NCBI RefSeq assembly: GCF_014290175.1
Contig: NZ_JACOOR010000007.1
Location: 165,810 to 229,809, forward strand
DNA: 64,000 nt
Reading direction: 5' to 3'
DNA from: Anaerosacchariphilus hominis
GTDB taxonomy: Bacteria > Bacillota > Clostridia > Lachnospirales > Lachnospiraceae
This document shows positions 31,487 through 39,156 of this stretch, piece by piece. Position 1 is the first letter of the stretch. The number at the start of each line of letters is the position of its first letter. The notes under the pieces were generated by a model. It searched no databases. It worked only from the letters and a program-made list of their open reading frames with translations, and was not told the origin of the DNA. Made by a program: the position numbers and the translations under genes.

Positions 31487-32560
31487 ATGTCAGTTTCAAA
31501 GGATGAAAAGACCGGAAAATGGACAGTGCAATGTTATTACGAAAACTGGAAAGGGGAGAAGAAGCATAAGAAAAAGCGAGGTTTTACTACGAAAAAGGAA
31601 GCTCTGGAGTGGGAAAGAGACTTTTTGAGAAGCACATCTGCGGATCTGGAAATGACGTTGGGAGCTTTCGTGGATATATATTTTCGAGATAAGGCGGGAG
31701 AACTCAAAGATCGTACAATTAAAAATAAGCGTTATATGATAGAAGTCCACATTCTACCATATTTTGCGAATAAGCGTATGAGTGAGATTACACCAGCGGA
31801 CATTATTCAGTGGCAGAACGAAATCAGAGCGAAGGGATATGCAGCGACCTACCTTCGTATGGTACAGAACCAGCTCACAGCGTTGTTTACACATGCGAGT
31901 AATATCTATAACCTGAAAAATAATCCCTGCAAAAAGGTTAAGAAAATGGGAAAGGCGGATGCAGATAAATTGAGCTTTTGGACAAAAGCGGAGTATGACA
32001 CATTTATAAAAAGGATAGATCCGGACAGTCGGTATTATGTGATTTTTGAAATACTCTTCTGGACAGGATGTAGAGAGGGAGAAATGCTGGCGCTTACAAA
32101 GGATGATATTGATTTTGAAAATAACCAGATCAGCATCACAAAGACCTATTACAGAACAGGTGGAAAGGACGTTATTACAACACCAAAGACAGAGCAGTCG
32201 GTCAGAGTGATTCATATCCCGGAGTTCCTGAAAAAGGAAATTGAATCTTATGTAAACCGATGTTACGGATTGAAAAATGATGAAAGACTGTTCCCGATTG
32301 TGGCAGAAGCAGTACAACACAAGTTGAAACGGGAATATGAAAAAGCAGGATTGAAGCCGATTCGGGTGCATGATTTTCGTCATAGTCACGTGGCCTACCT
32401 TATCAATCAGGGGGTACAGCCTCTGATTATCAAGGAACGTCTGGGACACACAGATATTAAAATCACAATGAACACCTATGGCCACTTATACCCGAACCAG
32501 CAAAAGAATGTGGCCAACATGCTGGAAGCGGCAAGAAATGAAAATGTCCCTGTCGATTGA
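31487..32560 (+). CDS. Tyrosine integrase of element 2
   Basis: 357 residues. Catalytic Arg in FWTGCREGEML, HxxR in HDFRHSHVAYL, His in LGHTDIK and Tyr in MNTYGHLYPN. The ATG at 31487 has AAAGGGGG at correct spacing; an upstream in-frame extension overlaps xis and is not homologous. Strongly similar to the element 1 integrase, in agreement with use of the same tuf site. Differences in the N-terminal arm-binding domain may go with the different arm heptamers. Confidence 0.92.
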   Translation: MSVSKDEKTGKWTVQCYYENWKGEKKHKKKRGFTTKKEALEWERDFLRSTSADLEMTLGAFVDIYFRDKAGELKDRTIKNKRYMIEVHILPYFANKRMSEITPADIIQWQNEIRAKGYAATYLRMVQNQLTALFTHASNIYNLKNNPCKKVKKMGKADADKLSFWTKAEYDTFIKRIDPDSRYYVIFEILFWTGCREGEMLALTKDDIDFENNQISITKTYYRTGGKDVITTPKTEQSVRVIHIPEFLKKEIESYVNRCYGLKNDERLFPIVAEAVQHKLKREYEKAGLKPIRVHDFRHSHVAYLINQGVQPLIIKERLGHTDIKITMNTYGHLYPNQQKNVANMLEAARNENVPVD

Positions 32561-32667
32561 CAAGGACATTTCCCTACAAAGGCAGAGCCTATGTAACTAT
32601 ATCTCGCAAATATAGTATAACAAAAGCTCTGCTGAAACTCAATGGAATGTTTTAGTGGAGGATGTAA

Positions 32668-33636
32668 ATGGAAGAAAAAAGAGAGAAAAATTATCGTTTA
32701 ATCAATATGAATGATGTGGAGGCCAGAAAGGTAGACTGGCTGTGGTATCCCTATATTCCTTATGGAAAAGTGTCGATTGTGCAGGGCGATCCGGGAGAGG
32801 GAAAAACAACATTTATCCTGCGGCTGGCGGCGCTGCTCACAAAGGGAGAACCGCTTCCGGGGGAGGAGGGACAGAATCCCAGGGAACCTATCAACGTGAT
32901 ATATCAGAACGCAGAGGACGGCCTGGAAGACACCATAAAGCCCCGCCTGCTGGAGGCAGGAGCTGACTGCAGCCGGGTGATGGTTATAGACGAAAGCCTT
33001 AAGAGCCTGACCATGACGGATGAAAGGCTGGTCAGGGCGATTAAAGAAACAGGGGCGAAAATGGTAGTCTTAGATCCGATACAGGCCTATCTGGGGGCTA
33101 ACGTGGATATGCACCGGGCAAATGAGATCCGGGCGGTTCTGAAACGGCTGGCAAGGATAGCCGAAGAATGCGACTGCGCTATTATCCTTATCGGTCACAT
33201 GAACAAGGCCAGCGGCAGCAAATCTACTTACCGGGGGCTTGGTTCGATAGATTTTCAGGCAATGGCCCGGAGTGCGTTGGTGGTTGGCCGGGTAAAGAAC
33301 GATCCGACCTTGCGTGTAATCGCCCATGACAAGAGCAGCCTTGCACCGGAGGGAGCTTCGATTGCGTTCCGGCTGGACAAGGAGAATGGCTTTTGCTGGG
33401 AAGGTCCCTGTGATATCACGGTGGATGAGCTGCTTTCCGGGACGAGTAAAGGAGAGAAAACAAAGGACGCAAAATCTTTTTTGTTGGAGATTCTGGCGGA
33501 TGGTCAGAAATCCTGCAATGAAATCATGGACGCAGCAAAGGAGAAAGGTATCAAAAAGAAAACACTCTGGAACGCCAAAAAGGAATTGAATATTGATAGC
33601 GTAAAGGTTGGAAGTCAGTGGTACTGGATGCTGTAG
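32668..33636 (+). CDS. RecA-fold AAA ATPase (RepA-like)
   Basis: 322 residues. Walker A GDPGEGKTTF near residue 39, Walker B MVVLDPIQAYLG around residue 133 and IILIGHMNK form a RecA/RepA-type helicase-loader fold. A C-terminal winged-helix segment (SFLLEILADGQKSCNEIMDA) follows. Such proteins serve plasmid-like replication or primase loading of mobile elements. GGAGGATG precedes the ATG at 32668. It suggests element 2 can replicate after excision. Confidence 0.8.
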   Translation: MEEKREKNYRLINMNDVEARKVDWLWYPYIPYGKVSIVQGDPGEGKTTFILRLAALLTKGEPLPGEEGQNPREPINVIYQNAEDGLEDTIKPRLLEAGADCSRVMVIDESLKSLTMTDERLVRAIKETGAKMVVLDPIQAYLGANVDMHRANEIRAVLKRLARIAEECDCAIILIGHMNKASGSKSTYRGLGSIDFQAMARSALVVGRVKNDPTLRVIAHDKSSLAPEGASIAFRLDKENGFCWEGPCDITVDELLSGTSKGEKTKDAKSFLLEILADGQKSCNEIMDAAKEKGIKKKTLWNAKKELNIDSVKVGSQWYWML

Positions 33637-33734
33637 CCGGGGAAGATGGCAAGATTCCCTTTTCTATAGACAGGGTGATCTTGCTATCTTGAACGGAAGA
33701 AGCAGAAAAGCCCCCGGCAGGGCGCAACAGCAGC

Positions 33735-33836
33735 TTTTGATGGACACTTGTGTCTGTCAAAAGTGCTTTTGCGTTACTTTCGACGAAAGTAACAAAGCCT
33801 GCGCCGTTTCCGGCGCTTATAAGACAGATAAAAGGA
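33735..33836 (+). other. Probable origin of transfer of element 2
   Basis: Inverted repeats CTTTTGA/TCAAAAG (33735-33764) and GTTACTTTCGACGAAAGTAAC (33773-33793) lie just before the mobV gene, the usual position of the MobV recognition site. GCGCCGTTTCCGGCGC (33801-33816) is a further stem. Confidence 0.5.
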
Positions 33837-33846
33837 GAGATACCTA

Positions 33847-35208
33847 TTGGAGAGAACAATCAGCGGAATGATGGGGAAAGGCTCGGTCAACCACAACACG
33901 AGAGCATTTAGCGCGAAGAATGTGGACAGAGAGCGGAGTGTCAACAACGTGAAATTTTGCCATAAGAGTATCAAAAAAGTATACCATGAACTTTTCGACG
34001 AAGCCCTGGAACGGTACAACGCAAAGCAGAAACGGAGTGATAGAAAGATAGACAGCTATTATGAGAAAATCCGGCAGAGCAAGCAGGAAAAGTTGTTCCA
34101 TGAGGTCATTTTTCAGATTGGAAATAAGGACGATACCAATGTGAAAAGCGAGGAGGGGCAGCTTGCAAAGGAAATTTTGGTAGATTTCATGCAGGATTTT
34201 CAGGAGCGGAATCCCAACCTTTATGTATTTTCGGCACACCTGCACATGAACGAGGAGACGCCGCATGTCCACATAGATTTCGTTCCCTTTATCCGTAATA
34301 GCAAGCGTGGCCTTGACACCAGAGTATCGCTGAAAGGCGCACTGGCGGAGCAGGGATTCCGTGGTGGGACACGGGGCGATACAGAGTGGAACCAGTGGAT
34401 AGAATCAGAGAAGCAGGAGCTTGCTCTGGTCATGGAGCAGTACGGAGTGCGGTGGAAACAGCTCGGAACTCATAACAAGCATTTATCGGTACTGAATTAT
34501 GAAAAACAGGAACGGGAGAAAGAATTATGGGAGCTGCAGCAGACGATTACGTCGAGCAGGGAAGACCTGCTGGACATCTATGATAGGCAGGACGAAGCAA
34601 GAGAACGGATAGAACGTACACGTGAAAGAAAGGAGCGATTAGAGGATGAAATAGACGAGCTATTTGCTACCAGTGAAGAACTTCATTCCGATACAGAAGC
34701 ATTAAAGGAAACCAGAAATCAGTTGCTGTCAGACAATGAGGAATTGGAGAAACAGCAGAAGAAGTTGCAACGGGAACTGGATAAAATGGTGGAATCGAAA
34801 GAGATCATGGAACAAAATATTCATGCTTATGATGAAGAATTGCGGTGGCAGCTTCCGGATCCGGGAGCCTTAATGAGCGCCAAGGCCTATCGGGACAAGA
34901 AGGCGTTGCCGCTGCTGGAAAAACTGAAAGAGCTGGTAAAGAACCTGACGATCAAAAGTGTACAGCTTGCAGAGACGGTAAAAAGGCTGACAGACCGGGT
35001 AGATACGCTGGAATCACAGGTAAGTTATCTACGGGAGAAAACCAGAGATCAGCGGGACAGAATCGAGGAGCTGGAGGAGAAAGAAATAAATTTCGAATAT
35101 TTGAAAGATTACCTCGGTAAAAGTGAGGTGGAGGGGATTGTGGAATACGCAAGGTCAAAAGAGCAGGCCGACAGAGAAAAGGAACGTTACTATGGAAGAG
35201 ACAGATAG
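33847..35208 (+). CDS. MobV-family relaxase (Pre/Mob)
   Basis: 453 residues. The N-terminal relaxase domain has motif I with VNHNTRAFSAKNVD and the metal-binding motif III HLHMNEETPHVHIDFVPF around residue 130. From residue about 225 the protein is a long coiled coil (Glu/Lys/Arg-rich), as in other MobV proteins. The start is TTG at 33847, supported by AAGGAGAG 8 bases upstream. It nicks its oriT for mobilisation by a helper. It is unrelated to the MobA/L relaxases of elements 1 and 4. Confidence 0.9.
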   Translation: MERTISGMMGKGSVNHNTRAFSAKNVDRERSVNNVKFCHKSIKKVYHELFDEALERYNAKQKRSDRKIDSYYEKIRQSKQEKLFHEVIFQIGNKDDTNVKSEEGQLAKEILVDFMQDFQERNPNLYVFSAHLHMNEETPHVHIDFVPFIRNSKRGLDTRVSLKGALAEQGFRGGTRGDTEWNQWIESEKQELALVMEQYGVRWKQLGTHNKHLSVLNYEKQEREKELWELQQTITSSREDLLDIYDRQDEARERIERTRERKERLEDEIDELFATSEELHSDTEALKETRNQLLSDNEELEKQQKKLQRELDKMVESKEIMEQNIHAYDEELRWQLPDPGALMSAKAYRDKKALPLLEKLKELVKNLTIKSVQLAETVKRLTDRVDTLESQVSYLREKTRDQRDRIEELEEKEINFEYLKDYLGKSEVEGIVEYARSKEQADREKERYYGRDR

Positions 35209-35223
35209 CGAGGAAGCGGGAGT

Positions 35224-35532
35224 ATGACAGATATGGAAAAGAAAGTCCTGATGAGGATATGTACTAAAATTGTGGCGGAAACAGAACTTTATGTGACAGA
35301 TCCGGAAATGCAGAACCTGATAGACTGGGTTTGCGTGTCGGGGCAAATAAAGGAGAATAACAATAGAATCCGGGAACTGACCGGGGAATATAAGCAGATA
35401 GAATCGGGCTGCAGGGAGGGGGTGAGAGAGAAGCTGGAACGTATGAAAGAGGTCTGTAGGGAACGGGATAATCTATTTGAACAGCAGAATGATTTAAAAG
35501 AGCGGCAGCGGCGGATAGAAAAAGCGTTGTAA
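35224..35532 (+). CDS. Small coiled-coil protein after mobV
   Basis: 102 residues, not recognised. The N-terminal half is neutral helical (RICTKIVAETELYVTDPEMQ), the C-terminal half highly charged and likely coiled coil (ERMKEVCRERDNLFEQQNDL). It begins 15 bp after the relaxase stop behind GAAGCGGGAG, so it is probably an accessory mobilisation protein. Confidence 0.6.
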   Translation: MTDMEKKVLMRICTKIVAETELYVTDPEMQNLIDWVCVSGQIKENNNRIRELTGEYKQIESGCREGVREKLERMKEVCRERDNLFEQQNDLKERQRRIEKAL

Positions 35533-35776
35533 TAATGAATGCAGGGGCGTGGCAGTATATGCTGCGCCTTATAGCTGACAATGTATTTGCTGTTTGACAG
35601 TAGAGGAGGAGACAGGTAAAATAGTACATAAAACTGAATAGTTTGAGCTGAATTTTATTTTTTACCCATATACTAAAGTTTAATAGAGTATATAGTGAAG
35701 CAGTATGCGACTAATAAATCTTTTGGTTTATCGGTACAATGTAGGTATCATAGACCAGAGGAGAGGTGTATATTGC

Positions 35777-36097
35777 TTGCGTGTAGAAGAGTATATTCCA
35801 TTGAGAATAACAGAGTTATGCGAAAAACGAGGATATACCAAGTATCGCCTATCTCAACTTACAGACATGTCACAAACAGCGTTAGCAAATATTATAAACC
35901 AGAAGAGTATACCAACTGTTGTGACACTAGAGAGAATCTGTGAAGCATTCGGCATTACATTAGCGCAGTTCTTTGTCGAAGATGGCGGCAGATTAAATCT
36001 GACAGAAGAGCAAAACGAGATACTTGAAATATGGGATGGCTTGGAGACAAAGGAACGGGAAATATTCCTATCCTTTATCAGAAGCCTAAAGAAGTAA
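35777..36097 (+). CDS. XRE-family regulator in element 2
   Basis: 106 residues: helix-turn-helix (ITELCEKRGYTKYRLSQLTD, then IPTVVTLERICEAFGITLAQ) and a short acidic tail ending in LSFIRSLKK. TTG at 35777 is the likely start because GAGAGGTG lies 8 bases upstream; an ATG at 35705 in frame would give a non-homologous extension. It may regulate the small conserved ORF and cargo downstream. Confidence 0.7.
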   Translation: MRVEEYIPLRITELCEKRGYTKYRLSQLTDMSQTALANIINQKSIPTVVTLERICEAFGITLAQFFVEDGGRLNLTEEQNEILEIWDGLETKEREIFLSFIRSLKK

Positions 36098-36183
36098 GGA
36101 CAGTTCAACTAGGATTGAGCTGTTCTTTTTTGTATGAGAGGAGAGAACGGGCGCAAAGGAAAAATAAGCAGGAGGATAGACAA

Positions 36184-36399
36184 ATGGAAAAAGAATTAGA
36201 ATTAACAATAGAAGGATATCTGCTTTGGCAGACCCTTGATTCCTTACCGGAAAATGAACAGCGATTCATTCGATTGATTATTGGATATGGTGCCAGTGGC
36301 TTGATTTCAGATGATGATTATAGTTTTCTGTTGCAATACCTGATGGCGAAGGATAAGGAGTTGTATGAGGCCAGGGAGAAGATTAAGAGGCTTTCATAA
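36184..36399 (+). CDS. Small conserved element protein (copy 2)
   Basis: 71 residues, nearly identical in the core to the copies at 25579 and 38883 (LLWQTLDSLPENEQRFIRLI). It starts at ATG 36184 behind CAGGAGGA, which settles the start for the family. Function unknown; last backbone gene before cargo. Confidence 0.7.
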   Translation: MEKELELTIEGYLLWQTLDSLPENEQRFIRLIIGYGASGLISDDDYSFLLQYLMAKDKELYEAREKIKRLS

Positions 36400-36443
36400 A
36401 GGACGGTTTTGTAGTAGAATAGAGGTGTACAAATCGGAATTTG
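36400..36443 (+). repeat. Cargo boundary motif, upstream side (element 2)
   Basis: GGACGGTTTTGTAGTAGAAT, then a GGTGTAC spacer and AAATCGGAATTTG (36431-36443), stands between the backbone ORF and the cargo gene. The same string follows the paralogous ORF at 39099 and appears at 61430-61464. Confidence 0.65.
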
Positions 36444-36456
36444 AAAGGATGATGAT

Positions 36457-36774
36457 ATGATGGATAAATTAAAAAAGAACATGGTTTTCTACCTACTGTT
36501 GCTGATAGATTTTTATATCGTTCCTTGGTTTATAAAAAACACAGGAAGTGCAATGATTGTTATGTTAGTAATTATTCCTCTAATATGTTTAATAACCTCT
36601 GTTTTTTATGGGATTAGGAATGGTTTTAACTTCTGGTATATTTTGATTGTAGCAATAATGTTTGCGCCATCTATATTTATATTTTATAACTCAAGTGCAT
36701 GGGTTTATGTAGTTGGATATACTGTTATTGCATTATTGGGAAATTTAATAGCATTGCCATTAAGAAAAAGATAA
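36457..36774 (+). CDS. Small four-helix membrane protein (cargo of element 2)
   Basis: 105 residues, not recognised. Four hydrophobic segments (about residues 9-27, 31-50, 58-75 and 80-98) with charged termini (MDKLKKN, LRKR) predict an integral membrane protein. GAAAGGATGATG precedes the start. The stop codon TAA is the first part of a downstream boundary motif AACTTCCAGTTTG, so the gene looks like a compact cassette. Confidence 0.6.
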   Translation: MMDKLKKNMVFYLLLLIDFYIVPWFIKNTGSAMIVMLVIIPLICLITSVFYGIRNGFNFWYILIVAIMFAPSIFIFYNSSAWVYVVGYTVIALLGNLIALPLRKR

Positions 36775-36785
36775 CTTCCAGTTTG
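36773..36785 (+). repeat. Cargo boundary motif, downstream side (element 2)
   Basis: AACTTCCAGTTTG begins inside the stop codon of the cargo gene. The same motif ends cargo genes at 40134 and, with small changes, at 39553, 56151 and 56629. Confidence 0.65.
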
Positions 36786-36871
36786 TAGAAACATTGGTTG
36801 TTAATTGTATAAACATGGTGCCAGCACCATGTGACGAGAACTAACACGGAAAAATCATCTGCTGTGAGAGT

Positions 36872-36889
36872 GGCTCTATTTTGGCTCTA
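36872..36889 (+). promoter_or_regulatory. Probable integrase arm sites, right end of element 2
   Basis: GGCTCTA-TTTT-GGCTCTA, 104 bp before attachment copy 3, the same distance as in element 1 (103 bp). Confidence 0.6.
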
Positions 36890-36992
36890 AAAATTTCAAA
36901 AACGCCTGAAAACAAGGTGTAAAAATAAATAATACGAAGAAAAATATATAGGAAAATCAATGAAAAACACGTTGATTTAAAAAGGCAAGACT

Positions 36993-37048
36993 CGTGAGGG
37001 TGGCCGTACAGTAGGATCTGGACGTGTTGCTACAATCGTCGAGTAATC
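36993..37048 (+). repeat. Attachment site copy 3
   Basis: Third tuf-end copy, encoding ..GRVATIVE (Ile to Val). Right end of element 2 and presumed left end of what remains of element 3 or of the original chromosome junction. Confidence 0.92.
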
Positions 37049-37063
37049 TACGCGAAAGCAATG

Positions 37064-37201
37064 AGATAAGCGCCGAATAGGCGATGAAAAACAGCCCTTT
37101 GTGCTTGCACAAAAGGGCTGTTTTTTATTGAATATGCGGGCATTTAACGAATGCCCGCGACCGAGGAAATGCATGGCATTTTCGAGGTTTGGCGCTTGTC
37201 T
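37064..37201. repeat. 138-bp palindromic insertion bounded by inverted repeats
   Basis: AGATAAGCGCC (37064-37074) and GGCGCTTGTCT (37191-37201) are inverted copies with one mismatch. Inside are a terminator-like hairpin (AAAACAGCCCTTT / AAAGGGCTGTTTT, 37087-37124) and GCGGGCATT/AATGCCCGC (37136-37158). It separates attachment copy 3 from the terminator that in element 1 lies only 21 bp away. It may be a small non-autonomous insertion or a structured terminator block. Confidence 0.45.
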
Positions 37202-37206
37202 GAATC

Positions 37207-37240
37207 AAGGCTTCTGGGGATTTCCCCGGAAGCCTTTTTT
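37207..37240 (+). terminator. Second copy of the tuf-type terminator
   Basis: AAGGCTTCTGGGGA/TCCCCGGAAGCCTT plus T-run, almost identical to 21345-21378. Its presence marks the left end of another element related to element 1. Confidence 0.88.
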
Positions 37241-37270
37241 ATGTCTGTATGTGTGAAAATAGAGCTGAGC

Positions 37271-37330
37271 AGTGCCAAAACGGTGCCAAAAATCAAAATT
37301 CCGGTGCTTTTATAGAACCAAAATAGAACC
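37271..37330. promoter_or_regulatory. Probable integrase arm sites, left end of element 3
   Basis: AGTGCCA-AAAC-GGTGCCA (37271-37288) plus an inverted TAGAACC-AAAA-TAGAACC pair (37313-37330, the reverse of GGTTCTA-N4-GGTTCTA). The GGTGCCA pair recurs at 57744-57761. Confidence 0.55.
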
Positions 37331-37342
37331 ACGGGTGGTATT

Positions 37343-37620
37343 TTACCAGCCTTTGATCTGTTTGATTTGCTCTGCCCGTTCCGGATCTCGGTGATATTGA
37401 AGCTTGAGTTGTATGGTGTCTACGACTTCTTTTCTGGCCTCGTCGTCGAGTTGATAAAAAGATGTAAGTAGATTATCTACGTCCGGCATACTGTTTTTTC
37501 CGAAAAGATACATCAGCGGGAACATAGAATTCTTCAGATATGTTTTTACACGGCTGCCATCCAGGGCTCCGTTCAGTCCGTCCGGCAGTGTCGGATAGAT
37601 TTCTTCTTCCTTAATCGTTC
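37343..37620 (-). pseudogene. Truncated XRE repressor (C-terminal part)
   Basis: The reading frame carries a C-terminal domain-like stretch (FGKNSMPDVDNLLTSFYQLD, then YHRDPERAEQIKQIKGW) in the position of the element repressor, but no helix-turn-helix precedes it. Upstream sequence runs straight into the xis start. The DNA-binding half and the divergent control region have been lost, so repression is probably abolished. Confidence 0.55.
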
Positions 37621-37641
37621 TGGAGAAGGGAGGCAGAATGA

Positions 37642-37800
37642 ATGGCAGATTACAAGTATATGATGAATGCCGAAGATGTAGCAAGGGAGCTAAACTGTTC
37701 AAAATCTCATGCCTACAAGCTGGTCAGGAGAATGAATGCTGAGCTGGCACAGCAAGGATATCTTACCATAGCAGGTAAGATTCTGAGAGCATACTGGGCA
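37642..37800 (+). pseudogene. Excisionase remnant fused out of frame to the relaxase gene
   Basis: The first 53 residues (MNAEDVARELNCSKSHAYKL, then AGKILRAYWA) are a clear homologue of the xis proteins at 22125 and 31285. At about 37800 the sequence switches to relaxase DNA (GGAGTGGAATGCTACGGTGG, as at 24503) in the wrong frame, giving a meaningless tail to 37911. A deletion has removed the xis end, the whole integrase, oriT and the relaxase N-terminus. Confidence 0.8.
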
Positions 37801-38479
37801 GGAGTGGAATGCTACGGTGGCTCAGGCATTGGTCAGCGGAGCGGCAGAGGAGCAGATCCGGGAGATAAAGCCGGAGTGTATTTCGGAAGAGATAAAAGCG
37901 AGTATCAATAGGAGAGGAAAAAGGCCAGAGCTGTTTTGGCTGTATCTTTTCGAGGCAGTTTCCAAGCTGAAAGAGCTGATTGAGAAGGTAAGGGAAAGAG
38001 TAGCGGAGGCGAAAGAAGAAAGACTGGAGTTTCCGGTAAGAAGCCCGCTTGCAGCCAAATATCAACAGCTTGAATCAATCCAAAGAAAGCTGGATGATCA
38101 GAACGAAGCCATTTTCAACAGGGAGCTTGAACTGGGACGGGTAAGGAATGAACTGGCCTGTGCGACAGGGATATTTAAGAGGAAAGAGCGGAAAGATCTG
38201 CAGGAGCAAGTGGATTCATTGAAACAGCAGGTAGCAAGCATGAAACGCTGGCTATCTGGGATTGTACGGGAGCATGGATATGAAACAGTCCAGGAGTTTA
38301 TGCAGGAATATCAGGCGGCCAGAAAAGAGTATAAAGCATATAGGGCTGCGGTGGAAGAATGGAGGAGGCGGACAGAAGCGAAAGGGTTTATGGATATGCA
38401 GCTCCGGGAAGCAAAGAAAAGAACGGAGGAGAGAGAAGAATACAGAGGTTATCGTAGTAGTGGCAGAGGAGCCAGATAG
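37801..38479 (+). pseudogene. MobA/L relaxase remnant (C-terminal coiled coil only)
   Basis: Equivalent to about residues 255-476 of the element 1 relaxase (ALVSGAAEEQIREIK to the ending YRSSGRGAR). The relaxase catalytic domain with its histidines is gone, so it cannot nick DNA. The middle segment (QRKLDDQNEAIFNRELELGR) differs from the element 1 version while both flanks are nearly identical, indicating mosaic exchange. Confidence 0.8.
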
Positions 38480-38514
38480 TGAAGAATCCCTCAGGAGAGT
38501 GTCCTGGGGGGATT

Positions 38515-38763
38515 TTATTCTGCCTGGAAATTCAGTAAAACGGAATAATCAACTTCGAAGATTTTAGCAAAATAGGTTAATTCAATATCCGTGACAAACC
38601 GCTTCCGGGCTTCAATTCTCTGGATAGCATTCTTGTCCAAATCCAGGCCAAGAAGCTGCAAAGCGTCAGCCAGTTCTCGTTGAGACCAGCCTTTTTCTAT
38701 ACGAAGATTACGGATAGCAATACCAGAGAGGTTATTCATGTTGTCGATTTTGTTCTTATACAT
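38515..38763 (-). CDS. Small XRE regulator (copy 2)
   Basis: 82 residues, differing from the 25211 gene essentially only at the C-terminal end (LLNFQAE against LLDSQTE). Same divergent layout with operators. Intact. Confidence 0.8.
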   Translation of the reverse strand: MYKNKIDNMNNLSGIAIRNLRIEKGWSQRELADALQLLGLDLDKNAIQRIEARKRFVTDIELTYFAKIFEVDYSVLLNFQAE

Positions 38764-38774
38764 AGCTCACCTTT

Positions 38775-38852
38775 TGACAATTACTAAATGTCATTTACTT
38801 TTCTTATAGTGTATGATAGGATTGCTATACAAATGACATTTACTGAGTGCCA
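38775..38852. promoter_or_regulatory. Paired operators TGACA-N9-TGTCA (copy 2)
   Basis: Palindrome at 38775-38793 is perfect; the second (38834-38852) has become TGACA-N9-TGCCA. Otherwise the intergenic region equals that at 25471. Confidence 0.6.
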
Positions 38853-38882
38853 AAAATAAGTTTAAGCGAGGCAAATATAGAA

Positions 38883-39098
38883 ATGGATAGTGAATTAAAA
38901 CTGACAACAGAGGTCTATCTGCTTTGGCAGACTCTTGATTCTTTACCGGAAAATGAGCAGCGATTCATTCGTTTGATTATTGGATATGGTGCCAGTGGCC
39001 TGATTTCGGGTGATGATTATAGTTTTCTGTTGCAATACCTGATGGCGAAGGATAAGGAGTTGTATGAGGCCAGGGAGAAGATTAAGAGGCTTTCATAA
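38883..39098 (+). CDS. Small conserved element protein (copy 3)
   Basis: 71 residues. The N-terminus matches the 25579 copy (MDSELKLTTEVYLLWQTLDS) and the C-terminus matches the 36184 copy (KDKELYEAREKIKRLS), so it looks like a recombinant of the two versions. Unknown function. Confidence 0.65.
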   Translation: MDSELKLTTEVYLLWQTLDSLPENEQRFIRLIIGYGASGLISGDDYSFLLQYLMAKDKELYEAREKIKRLS

Positions 39099-39143
39099 AG
39101 GACGGTTTTGTAGTAGAATAGGGGTGTACAAATTGGAAGTTAC
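39099..39143 (+). repeat. Cargo boundary motif (element 3)
   Basis: GGACGGTTTTGTAGTAGAAT, GGTGTAC and AAATTGGAAGT, equivalent to 36400-36443 in element 2 but slightly diverged. Confidence 0.55.
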
Positions 39144-39156
39144 AGAAGGAGAGTTT

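Larger units (their letters stand above)
30327..37048 (+). mobile_element. Element 2: integrative mobilizable element at tuf with MobV relaxase
   Basis: About 6.7 kb bounded by tuf-end repeats at 30271 and 36993. Order: repressor (-), xis, integrase, AAA ATPase, oriT-like region, MobV relaxase, coiled-coil ORF, XRE, small conserved ORF, one membrane protein. The front end is related to element 1, but the mobilisation genes belong to a different family, showing modular exchange. Arm heptamers are GGCTCTA-N4-GGCTCTA at 30466 and 36872. Confidence 0.85.

Noticed and set aside
37801..37911. Continuation of the excisionase frame as a novel 89-residue protein
   Set aside because: The tail is relaxase DNA read in the wrong frame after a deletion; not a genuine domain.
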